This document shows positions 1 through 7,402 of a stretch of DNA of 64,000 nt, piece by piece. The notes below the pieces were generated by a model, which was not told where the DNA came from, made no database searches, and saw nothing but the letters and a program-made list of their open reading frames with translations. Both the position numbers and the translations under genes were made by a program. Every line of letters begins with the position of its first letter. The first letter of the stretch is position 1. This DNA is from JACCZR01 sp963844805 (GTDB taxonomy: Bacteria > Actinomycetota > Thermoleophilia > Solirubrobacterales > Thermoleophilaceae): assembly GCA_963844805.1 (NCBI GenBank), contig CAWJPU010000001.1:62001-126000 (forward strand), read 5' to 3'.

Positions 1-798
1 AGCACGAGCGGCTCGCGCACGGCCGTGGCCGAGCAGGCCGGCGCGAAGACCCAGCTCACCGGGCTGGTCGGGGCAGCGGCGATCGTCCTGATGCTGGTGC
101 TCGTGCCGGGGCTGCTGCGCAACCTCCCCCAGACCACTCTTGCGGCCGTCGTGATCGCCGCCTCCCTGTCGCTGGCCGACATCGCGGGGACCAGGCGGCT
201 GTGGCGCCAGCGGCGGGTCGAGTTCCTGCTCTCGGTGGCCGCGTTCCTCGGCGTGGCCCTGCTTGGAGTGCTCGCCGGCATCGCCGTCGCCGTGGCGCTG
301 TCGATCCTCAACGTGTTCCGCCGGGCCTGGTGGCCTTACCAGACCACCCTCGGGCGTGTCTCCGGGATGGAGGGCCATCACGACCGGAGCCTCTACCCCG
401 ATGCGGAGGAGCTCCCCGGCCTGGTGATCTTCCGCTTCGACGCGCCCCTGCTCTTCGCGAACGCGCGGACGTTCCGCGACCAGATCCGCCGCCTCGCGGC
501 CAGGGAGCCGAAGCCGCGCTGGATCGTGATCGCGGCCGAGCCGATCACGGACGTCGACACCACGGCTGCCGACATGCTCGGCGAGCTCGACGAGGAGGTC
601 AACGCGGGCGGCACCTCCCTTGTCTTCGCGGAGCTCAAGGACCCCGTACGGGCCAAGCTCGAGCGCTACGAGCTCATCGGCACGTTCGATCAGGACCACT
701 TCTTCCGAACGCTGGACGCCGCCCTCGAGGCCTTCCGCCGCCAGACGGGCGCAAAGTGGACCGCACCCGCGGAGGCCCACGATGGGAATGCGCAATGA
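1..798 (+). CDS. SulP-family anion transporter with STAS domain, 3' part
   Basis: The open frame runs off the left edge, so only the C-terminal ~265 residues are visible. They begin in the SulP core at SGSRTAVAEQAGAKTQL, continue through hydrophobic segments, and end in a cytoplasmic STAS domain from about residue 140 (FRFDAPLLFANARTFRD, then the DVDTTAADML loop). SulP proteins carry sulfate, bicarbonate or other anions across the membrane; the substrate cannot be read here. The STAS loop has Thr-Thr where kinase-regulated STAS proteins have Ser. It is convergent with the STAS gene at 851-1216. The domain assignment is firm; the missing N-terminus lies outside the window. Confidence 0.9.
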   Translation, partial: STSGSRTAVAEQAGAKTQLTGLVGAAAIVLMLVLVPGLLRNLPQTTLAAVVIAASLSLADIAGTRRLWRQRRVEFLLSVAAFLGVALLGVLAGIAVAVALSILNVFRRAWWPYQTTLGRVSGMEGHHDRSLYPDAEELPGLVIFRFDAPLLFANARTFRDQIRRLAAREPKPRWIVIAAEPITDVDTTAADMLGELDEEVNAGGTSLVFAELKDPVRAKLERYELIGTFDQDHFFRTLDAALEAFRRQTGAKWTAPAEAHDGNAQ

Positions 799-850
799 TG
801 CCGACCGATCGCTGGCGCGGGCAGGCACTTCGCCGCTTTCGAGGCCGTGG

Positions 851-1216
851 CTAGGGATAGACCCGCAGTCGCCCGCGGGGGTCCAGCAAGGTGAAGATGC
901 GTCGGGTCGTCGACCGGCCACACACCACCAGCGCCTCGCCTCCGCGCTCGCGCATCTTGCGGTCGGCGTTGAGGATCGCTGCGAACCCCTTGCCGTCGAT
1001 GAAACCAACGTCCTCCAGGTTGATGAGGAGGGACCCTTCGGCTCTCTCGGCAGCCGTACTCAGGGCTTGGGCAAACCGATGGATGGTGGCCGCATCGATC
1101 TCACCGCGGGCGGAGACAACGGTCAGTCCTGGCGAACCGTTGCGACAGACGACCTCCGCGCCCATGTCGGCTGTCACCGGCGAGACCCGCATCGCGTCTC
1201 TCGACCGCAAGCCCAT
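851..1216 (-). CDS. STAS-domain anti-anti-sigma-like protein lacking the usual phospho-serine
   Basis: A 121-residue single STAS domain resembling SpoIIAA/RsbV anti-sigma-factor antagonists. The strand-loop-helix signature is present (LLINLEDVGFIDGKGFAAIL, residues ~63-82). In partner-switching antagonists this loop reads D-S-x-G, and its Ser is phosphorylated by the anti-sigma kinase. Here it reads D74-G75-K76-G77, so the acceptor is missing. No kinase gene is adjacent. The start codon overlaps the stop of the upstream DUF2795 gene (TAATG), implying coupled translation. It may be a constitutively active antagonist or a divergent STAS protein with another role. Confidence 0.8.
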   Translation of the reverse strand: MGLRSRDAMRVSPVTADMGAEVVCRNGSPGLTVVSARGEIDAATIHRFAQALSTAAERAEGSLLINLEDVGFIDGKGFAAILNADRKMRERGGEALVVCGRSTTRRIFTLLDPRGRLRVYP

Positions 1217-1413
1217 TACAGATGGGGCCCCTCCTGGAGCGCGGCCGCGACCGATGCGTGGTCAGAAAAGCGTTCCTGGTCCACGGCCTGAAGGGCCTCG
1301 ATGAAATGTTGGGAGCCCTCGCGGCCCTCCGCTTCGGCAATCAGGTCCTGCTTGCTGACGGGATAATCCAGCCCTTCGAGCTGGGACAGGACCTCGAGAT
1401 CATTCACCACCAC
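1216..1413 (-). CDS. DUF2795 small protein
   Basis: About 65 residues matching the DUF2795 pattern: an LEGLDYPVSKQDLIAEAEG core followed by a helix (QHFIEALQAV) and FSDHASVAAAL. The start is the first GTG of a GTG-GTG-GTG run at 1413, because an AAGGAG ribosome-binding site sits 7 bases upstream; the longer open frame lacks this site. The family is common in actinobacteria and has no established biochemical function. It is coupled to the downstream STAS gene by a TAATG overlap, so the two probably share a regulatory role. That link is inference from context. Confidence 0.75.
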   Translation of the reverse strand: MVVNDLEVLSQLEGLDYPVSKQDLIAEAEGREGSQHFIEALQAVDQERFSDHASVAAALQEGPHL

Positions 1414-1520
1414 AGTCGCTCTCCTTGCGTGTGGTCGACGGCCTTGGATGTTCTGCCCGAAACCGCTTCGCGCCAAGCGTGCGGCGCTCACCATCAGCCG
1501 CTCCGTAGGCTCCCGCCACG

Positions 1521-2186
1521 TTGGGCCCTCTCCTTGCACAGGTCGTCCCACTCGCCGCCGGGGCCACCGTCAGCCCGGCGCTGCTGGGTCTCCAGGTGCT
1601 CAACATCTCGCGGCCACGATCGCCGCTGGCCTGGGCGTGGTCCGTGGCCCTGGGAGCGGCGCTGCTGCTGGTGGCCGCCACCGTCGCCGCCCTGTTCTTC
1701 CACCTCGGCACCGGCGGCCACAAGGCGTCGCCGGAGCTGAAGGGCGTGGTCAAGGTCGTGGGCGCCGCCGCCCTGTTCGGGGTGACGGCCTACGAGCTGG
1801 TGTGGGCGAGCGGCCGCCCGCCGAGGTCGCGGCTGCCCGCTGCCGGCGACTCCGGTGACGGCGCGGGCGTGCGCTGGCCGATGGTCGGGCTCGGGGCGGG
1901 GCTGCTGCTGCCCAACCTCGCGCTCTACTTCCCGGCCGCCCACGAGATCGCGGCCTCCGGCGAGAGCGCGCCGGCCCGCGCCGCGGTGTTCGTTCTCGTG
2001 TTCGCGATAACGATGCTGCCGGCCGCGGCCCCGCCGCTGGCCCTGATGGTGCTGGGCGACCGGGTCAAGCCCCCGCTGCAGAGGCTGAACGACTACGTGA
2101 TCGATCACCGCCGCGGGGTGACCGCCGTCGCCTGCGTGGTGTTCGGGGTCGTGCTGCTGGTATCGGGGCTGATCCAGCTGCTCTGA
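1521..2186 (+). CDS. GAP-family (sulfolipid-addressing-like) integral membrane protein
   Basis: A 221-residue protein with about six hydrophobic segments in the arrangement of the Gap/Sap family: N-terminal PLAAGATVSPALLGLQVL, a variable central loop, and C-terminal TMLPAAAPPLALMVLGDRV. In mycobacteria, members of this family assist glycolipid export. No substrate can be assigned here. The annotated start is TTG with no strong ribosome-binding site, so it could shift slightly. It is divergent from the DUF2795-STAS pair across a ~107-base gap where I see no clear promoter or hairpin. Confidence 0.75.
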   Translation: MGPLLAQVVPLAAGATVSPALLGLQVLNISRPRSPLAWAWSVALGAALLLVAATVAALFFHLGTGGHKASPELKGVVKVVGAAALFGVTAYELVWASGRPPRSRLPAAGDSGDGAGVRWPMVGLGAGLLLPNLALYFPAAHEIAASGESAPARAAVFVLVFAITMLPAAAPPLALMVLGDRVKPPLQRLNDYVIDHRRGVTAVACVVFGVVLLVSGLIQLL

Positions 2187-2251
2187 GCGGGCAGCCCGCG
2201 AGCATCCACCGCTCGGCGCTGGGCAGCCGGCCCGTCGCCTCCACTTTGGCT

Positions 2252-3223
2252 CTAGGCCGTCAACCAGCGCCGCGGGTTCTCCACGAACACCTGCCGGTAG
2301 GTCTCGTCGGTGAACGCGCCGTCGTCCCGCAGCACAGGCAGGACCTTCTCGAAGATCAGGGTCATGGACCACGCGGGGTCGATCAGGCCGGCTTCGACCA
2401 GGCCCTGGGCCGCCTCCTCGGGAAACCAGTCGATGGTCGCGCAGAAGTCCGCCCCGATGAACAGCCGGTCCGCGTAGCCGCGGCGCAGAAGCTCGAGCGT
2501 CGTGGCGTTGCGGCGATCCATCGGGAGGAACATCTCCAGGCCGTAGCGGTCCAGGCCGATCCAGGCGCCGGTGTCGAGCACCTGCTCGATGTAGTCGAGG
2601 TCGTCGGTGTCGCCGGTGTGTGCGATCTGGACCTTCTTCGGATCCACCCCCTCCTCGAGGAAGATCTCCATCTGCCGCGGTCCGGTCTGAGAGGCCGGCC
2701 GCGAGTGGGCCATGATCGGCGCGCCGGTCTGGATCGAGGCGCGCGCGACTGCCCGGTGGACCTTCTCGACGTTCGGGGTCACGCCCGGCTCGTCGGCGGC
2801 GCACTTGAGGAAGCCGGCCTTGATGCCGGTCTCCTGGATGCCGCGCTCGATGTCCGCGACGAAGTGCTCGGCCATCTGGTCCTCGGAGCGGTTGGCGAAG
2901 TAGTGCGGCAGGTAGTCGTAGGTGTAGATGCCCGTGCAGGGCACCAGCCGCACGCCGGTCTGCTCCGACACGCGGCGCATGAACTCGACGTCGCGGCCGC
3001 CGAACATCGCGGTCGGCTCGACGACGGTCTTCACGCCGTGCTCGGCCACGTTGCCCAGCTGCTCGAGCGCGGCCTGCATCTCGCCCTCGGCGTCGTAGAA
3101 GCCGGGCCACTGCGCGGCGACTCCCTCGTCTCGGAAGAGGACGTGCTCGTGGATCAGCGTGACGCCGAGCTCATCGGCCTCGACGGGCCCCTGGACGGTC
3201 TCGATCGGCTGCCATGGCGGCAT
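2252..3223 (-). CDS. Phosphotriesterase-family lactonase-like metallohydrolase
   Basis: A 323-residue TIM-barrel amidohydrolase-superfamily protein of the phosphotriesterase/PLL group. The expected metal ligands are visible: HEH near residue 25 (TLIHEHV), the bridging Lys in GFLKCAADEPG (~residue 141), His in IMAHSRPA and IAHTGDTDD, and the late Asp in LFIGADFC (~residue 260). Family members hydrolyse lactones or phosphotriesters; the natural substrate is unknown. It starts 4 bases after the stop of the broken gene 3228-3438 and closes the minus-strand run containing the arginase-like gene. Length is normal for the family. Confidence 0.88.
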   Translation of the reverse strand: MPPWQPIETVQGPVEADELGVTLIHEHVLFRDEGVAAQWPGFYDAEGEMQAALEQLGNVAEHGVKTVVEPTAMFGGRDVEFMRRVSEQTGVRLVPCTGIYTYDYLPHYFANRSEDQMAEHFVADIERGIQETGIKAGFLKCAADEPGVTPNVEKVHRAVARASIQTGAPIMAHSRPASQTGPRQMEIFLEEGVDPKKVQIAHTGDTDDLDYIEQVLDTGAWIGLDRYGLEMFLPMDRRNATTLELLRRGYADRLFIGADFCATIDWFPEEAAQGLVEAGLIDPAWSMTLIFEKVLPVLRDDGAFTDETYRQVFVENPRRWLTA

Positions 3224-3227
3224 CCTG

Positions 3228-3438
3228 TCAGGTCGGCTCCGGCGCCGGTTCGAGACCGCGCAGCACCCACCGCTTGCCGCTGGGGAACGTGTCGAGCCGC
3301 TCGACGTCGGCCACCTCGACCGCGACCTCCTCCCCCCACAGCACCCGGGCGACCCGCGAGCACGCTGCGGTAGTGAGACGACCGCTCGCGGGCGTAGCCC
3401 ACGATGGCGTCCAGGTCGGGCCGGCCGGTCGCGCGCAC
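3228..3438 (-). pseudogene. Relic resembling head and tail of a PaaK/CapK-type AMP-forming ligase
   Basis: A GTG lies 2 bases after the arginase stop. The frame gives DLDAIVGYARERSSHYRSVL, then needs one frameshift near 3350 to continue as VARVLWGEEVAVEVADVERL and a tail containing FPSGKRWVLRGLE before a TGA. The first motif resembles the N-terminal ARxRSPFYR segment of phenylacetate-CoA ligase/CapK proteins. The second resembles their C-terminal PSGK segment. Roughly 300 residues between them would be missing, so I read this as an internally deleted relic. It could also be an unrelated ~70-residue hypothetical protein. Confidence 0.35.
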
Positions 3439-3440
3439 GC

Positions 3441-4280
3441 TCAGCCCATCGCGCGCGCGATCAGCTCGACCGTGCGGCGCGCGTACTCGCCGTCCGGATC
3501 CAGGTCCGCCTCCAGGTCGGCCACGCTCAGCCCCGTCAGGGCCGGGTGGCGGACGAGCGGGGCCATCAGGGCCTCCAGCTCGTCCCAGGTCAGGCCCCGC
3601 GCCTGCGGGTAGCTCACAGCGGGCATGACCGCCGCGTCGAGCACGTCGAGGTCGAGGTGCAGCCACGTCGGGCCGCGGCTACCCAGGCGGGCCGCCCAGT
3701 CGCGGCCCGTCTGCGCGGGGCCCTCCTCCCGGATCTGCGTGGCCGACAGCCGGAGCAGGGAAGGCGGCACGCGCTCGAGCTCCGCGGCCACGTCCTCGTC
3801 GCCCTCGCGCGGGCGGTGGCCGAGGATCACCGTGTCCGTGGGGCTCACGACGCCCTCCTGGACGGCGACGGCCAGGTCCATGTCCGCCGCCTCGCCCGTC
3901 GGAGAGCTCTCGCCGTCCCAATAGTCGGCGTGGCCGTCGACGAACCACAGGCCGAGCCTCCCGCTCGCCGTACGCGCTCCCGCGAGTGCCCCGGGCAGCA
4001 GCGAGCAGTCACCGCCGGCCACCAGTGGGCGCTCGCCCCGGTCCAGGGCACCGGCGACGGCCCGCTCGAGGGCGGCGGTGGCCTCGTCCAGCGCCTTTGC
4101 GGCCAGGACTCCCGTCGCCTCGTCGCGGACCGGCGGCCGCAGCAGACCGGTGACGTCGCCGGCGTCGCGCGCATGCGCGCGCTCGGCCAGCCCGGCCGCC
4201 CTCAGCGCCGCGGGACCGCGCTCCTCCCCGCGCCCGGCGCCCGAGGAGTCGAGCGGGGCGCCGAGCAGGGTCCAGCCCAT
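3441..4280 (-). CDS. Arginase/agmatinase-family ureohydrolase
   Basis: A 279-residue ureohydrolase-fold protein. The binuclear manganese signatures are present: GGDCSLLPG (~residue 88, with Cys at the usual His position of GGDHS), FVDGHADYWDGE (~113-124, D-x-H-x-D) and LHLDLDVLDAAVMPAV (~200-215). The family hydrolyses arginine, agmatine, formiminoglutamate or other guanidino compounds; the Cys variant prevents a safe choice. It lies 4 bases after the RNase HI gene and runs into the relic at 3438, so it is probably part of one minus-strand transcript. Confidence 0.85.
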   Translation of the reverse strand: MGWTLLGAPLDSSGAGRGEERGPAALRAAGLAERAHARDAGDVTGLLRPPVRDEATGVLAAKALDEATAALERAVAGALDRGERPLVAGGDCSLLPGALAGARTASGRLGLWFVDGHADYWDGESSPTGEAADMDLAVAVQEGVVSPTDTVILGHRPREGDEDVAAELERVPPSLLRLSATQIREEGPAQTGRDWAARLGSRGPTWLHLDLDVLDAAVMPAVSYPQARGLTWDELEALMAPLVRHPALTGLSVADLEADLDPDGEYARRTVELIARAMG

Positions 4281-4284
4281 CGGC

Positions 4285-4857
4285 TCAGCGCGCGTCGAGC
4301 GTCTCGTTGACGAGCTCGTCGGCGCGCTCGTTGTGCTCGCGGCGCACGCTGCGCACCGACCAGCGCTCGAACTCGCGCAGCGCGTGCATGGTCTCCAGGT
4401 ACAGCGGCTTCATGTCCCTGTGCTTGACCTTGTACTCGCCGCCGATCTGGCGTGAGATCAGCTGGGAGTCGTTGATCACCTCGACCTCGCGGGCGCCCAG
4501 CTCCCTTGCGAGCTCCAGTCCCAGCAGGACGGCGTGGTACTCCGCCACGTTGTTGGTCACCTCGCCGAGGTAGCGCCCGCGCTCCAGCAGCTCGTCGCCC
4601 TCGGGGGTGGTGACCACGGCGCCGGCCGCGGCCGGGCCCGGGTTGCCGCGCGAGCCACCGTCGACGTGGACGACGACCTTGTCCAGGCCGTCCCCGCTCA
4701 GCTCTGCGAGGGAGGCTCGATCGGGGGAAAGCTGTCCTTGGGGCGCTGCCGCCGGCGATCGTTGTGGGAGGGATGGGTGCCCGGCGTCCCACCTCGCTCG
4801 CGCGTGGCGGTCGAAGAGGTCGTCCGCCGGCGCCTGCGGGACAACGCGGCAGATCAT
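4285..4857 (-). CDS. Ribonuclease HI-like protein
   Basis: A 190-residue protein with a ~60-residue low-complexity N-terminal extension and a C-terminal RNase H fold. Acidic active-site positions are present: DGGSRGNPG, NNVAEY, NDSQLI and HNERADEL. RNase HI cleaves RNA in RNA-DNA hybrids; single-domain actinobacterial proteins of this type often act in R-loop removal. I chose the ATG at 4857 because it overlaps the upstream stop as ATGA, giving translational coupling; the frame stays open for 18 further codons upstream. A separate RNase HII is encoded at 23299-23991. Confidence 0.87.
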   Translation of the reverse strand: MICRVVPQAPADDLFDRHARARWDAGHPSLPQRSPAAAPQGQLSPDRASLAELSGDGLDKVVVHVDGGSRGNPGPAAAGAVVTTPEGDELLERGRYLGEVTNNVAEYHAVLLGLELARELGAREVEVINDSQLISRQIGGEYKVKHRDMKPLYLETMHALREFERWSVRSVRREHNERADELVNETLDAR

Positions 4858-5624
4858 CGCTGCGGAACGCCTATCACCAAGCGGCCGTGCTCGTCCAGCC
4901 CCGCGTTCCACTCCCGCAGCGAGGCGTCGATCTGGTCGATCTCCTCGCCCTTGTCCTGCAGGTTGACGGGGTCGTGCTCGTCGCCCAGGTCCACCTGGAA
5001 GCGGTACCAGGACAGCTCCCAGGCGACGACGACGGTGACCATGCTGGGGGCCTCGTCGTCGGGCAGCGCGCAGACCCAGGGGCCGCCCAGGCTGCGGGCG
5101 AGACCGCTGATCGTGCGCGAGTGGTCGGAGCCGTTGAAGAGGTCCAGGGCGCGCTCGATCTTGCCCTCGATGGTCGTCGGCACCGCGCGCACGTGACGGG
5201 GGTCCCGGCGCCGCCGGGGCTGCGGCTCCGGCTCGGGCTCGGGCTCGGGGTACTCACCAGCCTCGGCCGCCTCGATCTCGGAGGGCAGCGGCTCCTGGGG
5301 CAGCTCGTAGCCCTCGGCGGGATCGACGATCTCGTCCTCCGCCAGCGGCTGAGGCTCGGGCTCCGAGCGCCCCCCGCGGCGGCGCAGGCGGCCCAGCAGC
5401 GACCCGCGCGGCTCGGGTCGCGGCGGCGGGGCCGCCATCTCCCCGTGGACGGATTCGCGCAGCCAACCCGCCTGCTCGGCGCGGGCGAAGCACAGCTCGC
5501 AGACGCTGTAGCGCGCACCCCCCTCGGCGAGGTAGGTCTCCGTGCGCTCGCCCTTGAGGATGGTCCGCCCGCAGACGTCGCACGATTGAAGATCGTGGAC
5601 CGGCCGAAGCTCCTTCTTCACCAC
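4854..5624 (-). CDS. Conserved zinc-ribbon protein of unknown function
   Basis: About 256 residues. The N-terminus holds a four-cysteine ribbon (CDVCGRTILKGE ... CELCFARA) resembling treble-clef zinc binders. It is followed by an acidic Pro/Glu linker (EPEPEPEPEPQPRRRR) and a conserved C-terminal alpha/beta domain (TTIEGKIERALDLFNGSDHS ... VVVAWELSWYRFQVDL). I do not recognise a characterised family. The start is one of two adjacent GTG codons at 5624/5621, just before KKELRPVHDL; the frame opens further upstream into the promoter region. It is divergent from marR and coupled to RNase HI by ATGA. Confidence 0.65.
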   Translation of the reverse strand: MVKKELRPVHDLQSCDVCGRTILKGERTETYLAEGGARYSVCELCFARAEQAGWLRESVHGEMAAPPPRPEPRGSLLGRLRRRGGRSEPEPQPLAEDEIVDPAEGYELPQEPLPSEIEAAEAGEYPEPEPEPEPQPRRRRDPRHVRAVPTTIEGKIERALDLFNGSDHSRTISGLARSLGGPWVCALPDDEAPSMVTVVVAWELSWYRFQVDLGDEHDPVNLQDKGEEIDQIDASLREWNAGLDEHGRLVIGVPQR

Positions 5625-5684
5625 GCCGATCCTAGCGCCGCCGGGGGGCGCGCCGGAAGGCTGCAATCACCCGTGCTGCTAGCA

Positions 5685-5703
5685 TAGTTAGCAGTGCTAA
5701 CTA
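5685..5703. promoter_or_regulatory. Perfect inverted repeat over the marR start: likely operator
   Basis: TAGTTAGCA-G-TGCTAACTA is a perfect 9-bp inverted repeat with a one-base centre. The centre G at 5694 is the first base of the marR GTG start codon, so bound repressor would cover the translation start region. MarR proteins typically bind 15-20 bp palindromes and repress their own promoter. The site also lies within 65 bases of the divergent zinc-ribbon gene start. The A/T-rich sequence stands out from its surroundings. Operator function is inferred. Confidence 0.65.
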
Positions 5704-6131
5704 CTTCTCCGACGGTCCCCGAGCTGGCCGACCAGCTCCGCTTCAGCGTCACCCGCACCGCCCGCCGTCTGCGTCAGCAGGGAGACCCGGCGCTGTCCCC
5801 CACCCTGGCGGCCGCGCTGTCCACCATCGAGCGCGCCGGGCCCCTCGGCCCCTCCGAGCTGGCCCGCCTCGAGCGCGTGCAGCGGCCAACGATCACGCGC
5901 GTAGTCACCCGGCTGTGCGACGCGGGGCTGGTCGAGCGCCTCCCCGATGAGCGCGACCGCCGGGCCGCGCTGCTGACCGTCACCCCGGCCGGCAGCCGCG
6001 CTCTGCGCGACCTGCGCCGCCAGAAGACCGCCTACCTGGCCGAGCGCCTGAGCGGGCTCGAGCCCGAGGAGCAGGAGGTCCTCGCGCGCGCGAGCGATCT
6101 GCTCGAGCGGATGCTGGAGGACGGCCGATGA
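5694..6131 (+). CDS. MarR-family transcriptional regulator
   Basis: A 145-residue winged-helix protein with standard MarR architecture: helix 1 (ELADQLRFSVTRTARRLRQQ), recognition region (LGPSELARLERVQRPTITRVVTRLC), wing (ERLPDERDRRAALLTVTP) and a C-terminal dimerisation helix. The GTG start lies inside the 5685-5703 palindrome with almost no room for a leader, so the mRNA may be leaderless. The stop overlaps the MFS start (ATGA). Context suggests it represses its own operon and responds to a ligand exported by the downstream pump. Confidence 0.9.
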   Translation: MLTTSPTVPELADQLRFSVTRTARRLRQQGDPALSPTLAAALSTIERAGPLGPSELARLERVQRPTITRVVTRLCDAGLVERLPDERDRRAALLTVTPAGSRALRDLRRQKTAYLAERLSGLEPEEQEVLARASDLLERMLEDGR

Positions 6132-7402
6132 CCCGCCTGCGCCGCCCCTTCGCGCCGCTGCACGGCGCCGCCTATCGCCGCTTCTTCACCGGCCAGGCCT
6201 TCGCCCGCACCTCGGTGTGGGTGCAGAGCGTGGCCGAGCTGTGGCTGGTGCTCAAGCTCACGGGCAGCGGCGTGTCGCTCGGCCTCACCACCGCGCTGCA
6301 GTTCGCGCCCATGCTGCTGTTCGGCGCCTGGGCGGGCCTGCTGGCCGACCGGCTGTCCAAGCGCCGCATCCTGCTCTTCGCGCAGGCGTGGATGATCCTG
6401 CCGGCGGCCGCGCTGTTCGCGCTCACCGCCACGGGCGCCGTCGAGCTGTGGATGGTCTACCTGCTGGTGCTCGCGCGGGGCTTCGGCCACGCCGTGGACA
6501 ACCCGGTGCGCCAGGCCTTCCTGTCCGAGGTGGTCGAGCCCGGCCTGATCCCGGCCTCGGTGTCGCTGAACGCCGCCCTGGTCTCCACCGCGCGCATGGC
6601 CGGCCCCGCCATCGGCGGCGTCCTGATCGCGGCCGCCGGGGTGGTCCCCTGCTTCGCCGTAGCCACCGGTGGGTTCGTGGTCGCGTGGCTGGCGCTGATC
6701 GCGCTGCGTCCGCGCGCCCTCGGGGTGTCCGAGCGAGTGCCGCGCGAGCCCGGCCAGCTGCGCCAGGGCCTGCGCTACATCCGCTCCGAGCCCGCCCTGC
6801 TGGTCCCGCTGGCGGCGATGGCCGTGGTGGGCACCCTGGCGTTCAACTTCCCGGTCCTGCTGCCGCTCATGGCCCGCTTCGAGTTCCACTCCGGCGCGGG
6901 GACCTTCGGCGCGCTGGCCGCCGCGATGGGGGCCGGGGCCGTGCTGGGCGCGCTGGCCAACGCGGGCCGCAGCCGCAAGCCCACGCTCGCCGACCTCGGC
7001 GTGCTGGCGCTGTGCTTCGGCGGCGTCACGGCACTGCTGGTGGCCGCACCCACGCTGCCGCTTGCCTTCGCCGCGCTGGTGTGCGTCGGGGCGGCGTCAG
7101 CCGCGTTCGCGGCCACCACCAACTCGCTGCTGCAGCTGGGCGCCGCTCCTCACCTGCGCGGCCGCGTGATGGCGATGTTCAGCGTGGTCTACCTGGGCTC
7201 GACGCCCCTGGGCGGCCCGATCGTCGGCTGGGTGGCCGAGCACGCGGGCGCCCGCGCAGGCTTCGCGGTGGGCGCCGTGGCCACCCTGGTCACCGGCGTC
7301 AGCATCCTCGTGTTGGCCCGGGGTCAGGCTACGGCTTGGCTCTCGTCGGCCCGCGCGCGGGCCACCACCTTGTCGGCCAGGTGGGCCGGGACCTCCTCGT
7401 AG
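6128..7402 (+). CDS. MFS transporter (EntS/MFS_3-like exporter)
   Basis: A 424-residue major facilitator protein with about 12 hydrophobic segments. Family features include an N-terminal RFFTGQAFARTSVWVQSVAELWLVL, the loop 2-3 motif GLLADRLSKRR, and a second-half LRGRVMAMFSVVYLGSTPLGG. Members export siderophores or drugs; the substrate is unknown. It is translationally coupled to marR. The last ~26 codons overlap the 3' end of the convergent EF-G-like gene (7324), so the natural C-terminus may be a little shorter if an unseen indel hides a stop near 7330. Confidence 0.88.
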   Translation: MTRLRRPFAPLHGAAYRRFFTGQAFARTSVWVQSVAELWLVLKLTGSGVSLGLTTALQFAPMLLFGAWAGLLADRLSKRRILLFAQAWMILPAAALFALTATGAVELWMVYLLVLARGFGHAVDNPVRQAFLSEVVEPGLIPASVSLNAALVSTARMAGPAIGGVLIAAAGVVPCFAVATGGFVVAWLALIALRPRALGVSERVPREPGQLRQGLRYIRSEPALLVPLAAMAVVGTLAFNFPVLLPLMARFEFHSGAGTFGALAAAMGAGAVLGALANAGRSRKPTLADLGVLALCFGGVTALLVAAPTLPLAFAALVCVGAASAAFAATTNSLLQLGAAPHLRGRVMAMFSVVYLGSTPLGGPIVGWVAEHAGARAGFAVGAVATLVTGVSILVLARGQATAWLSSARARATTLSARWAGTSS

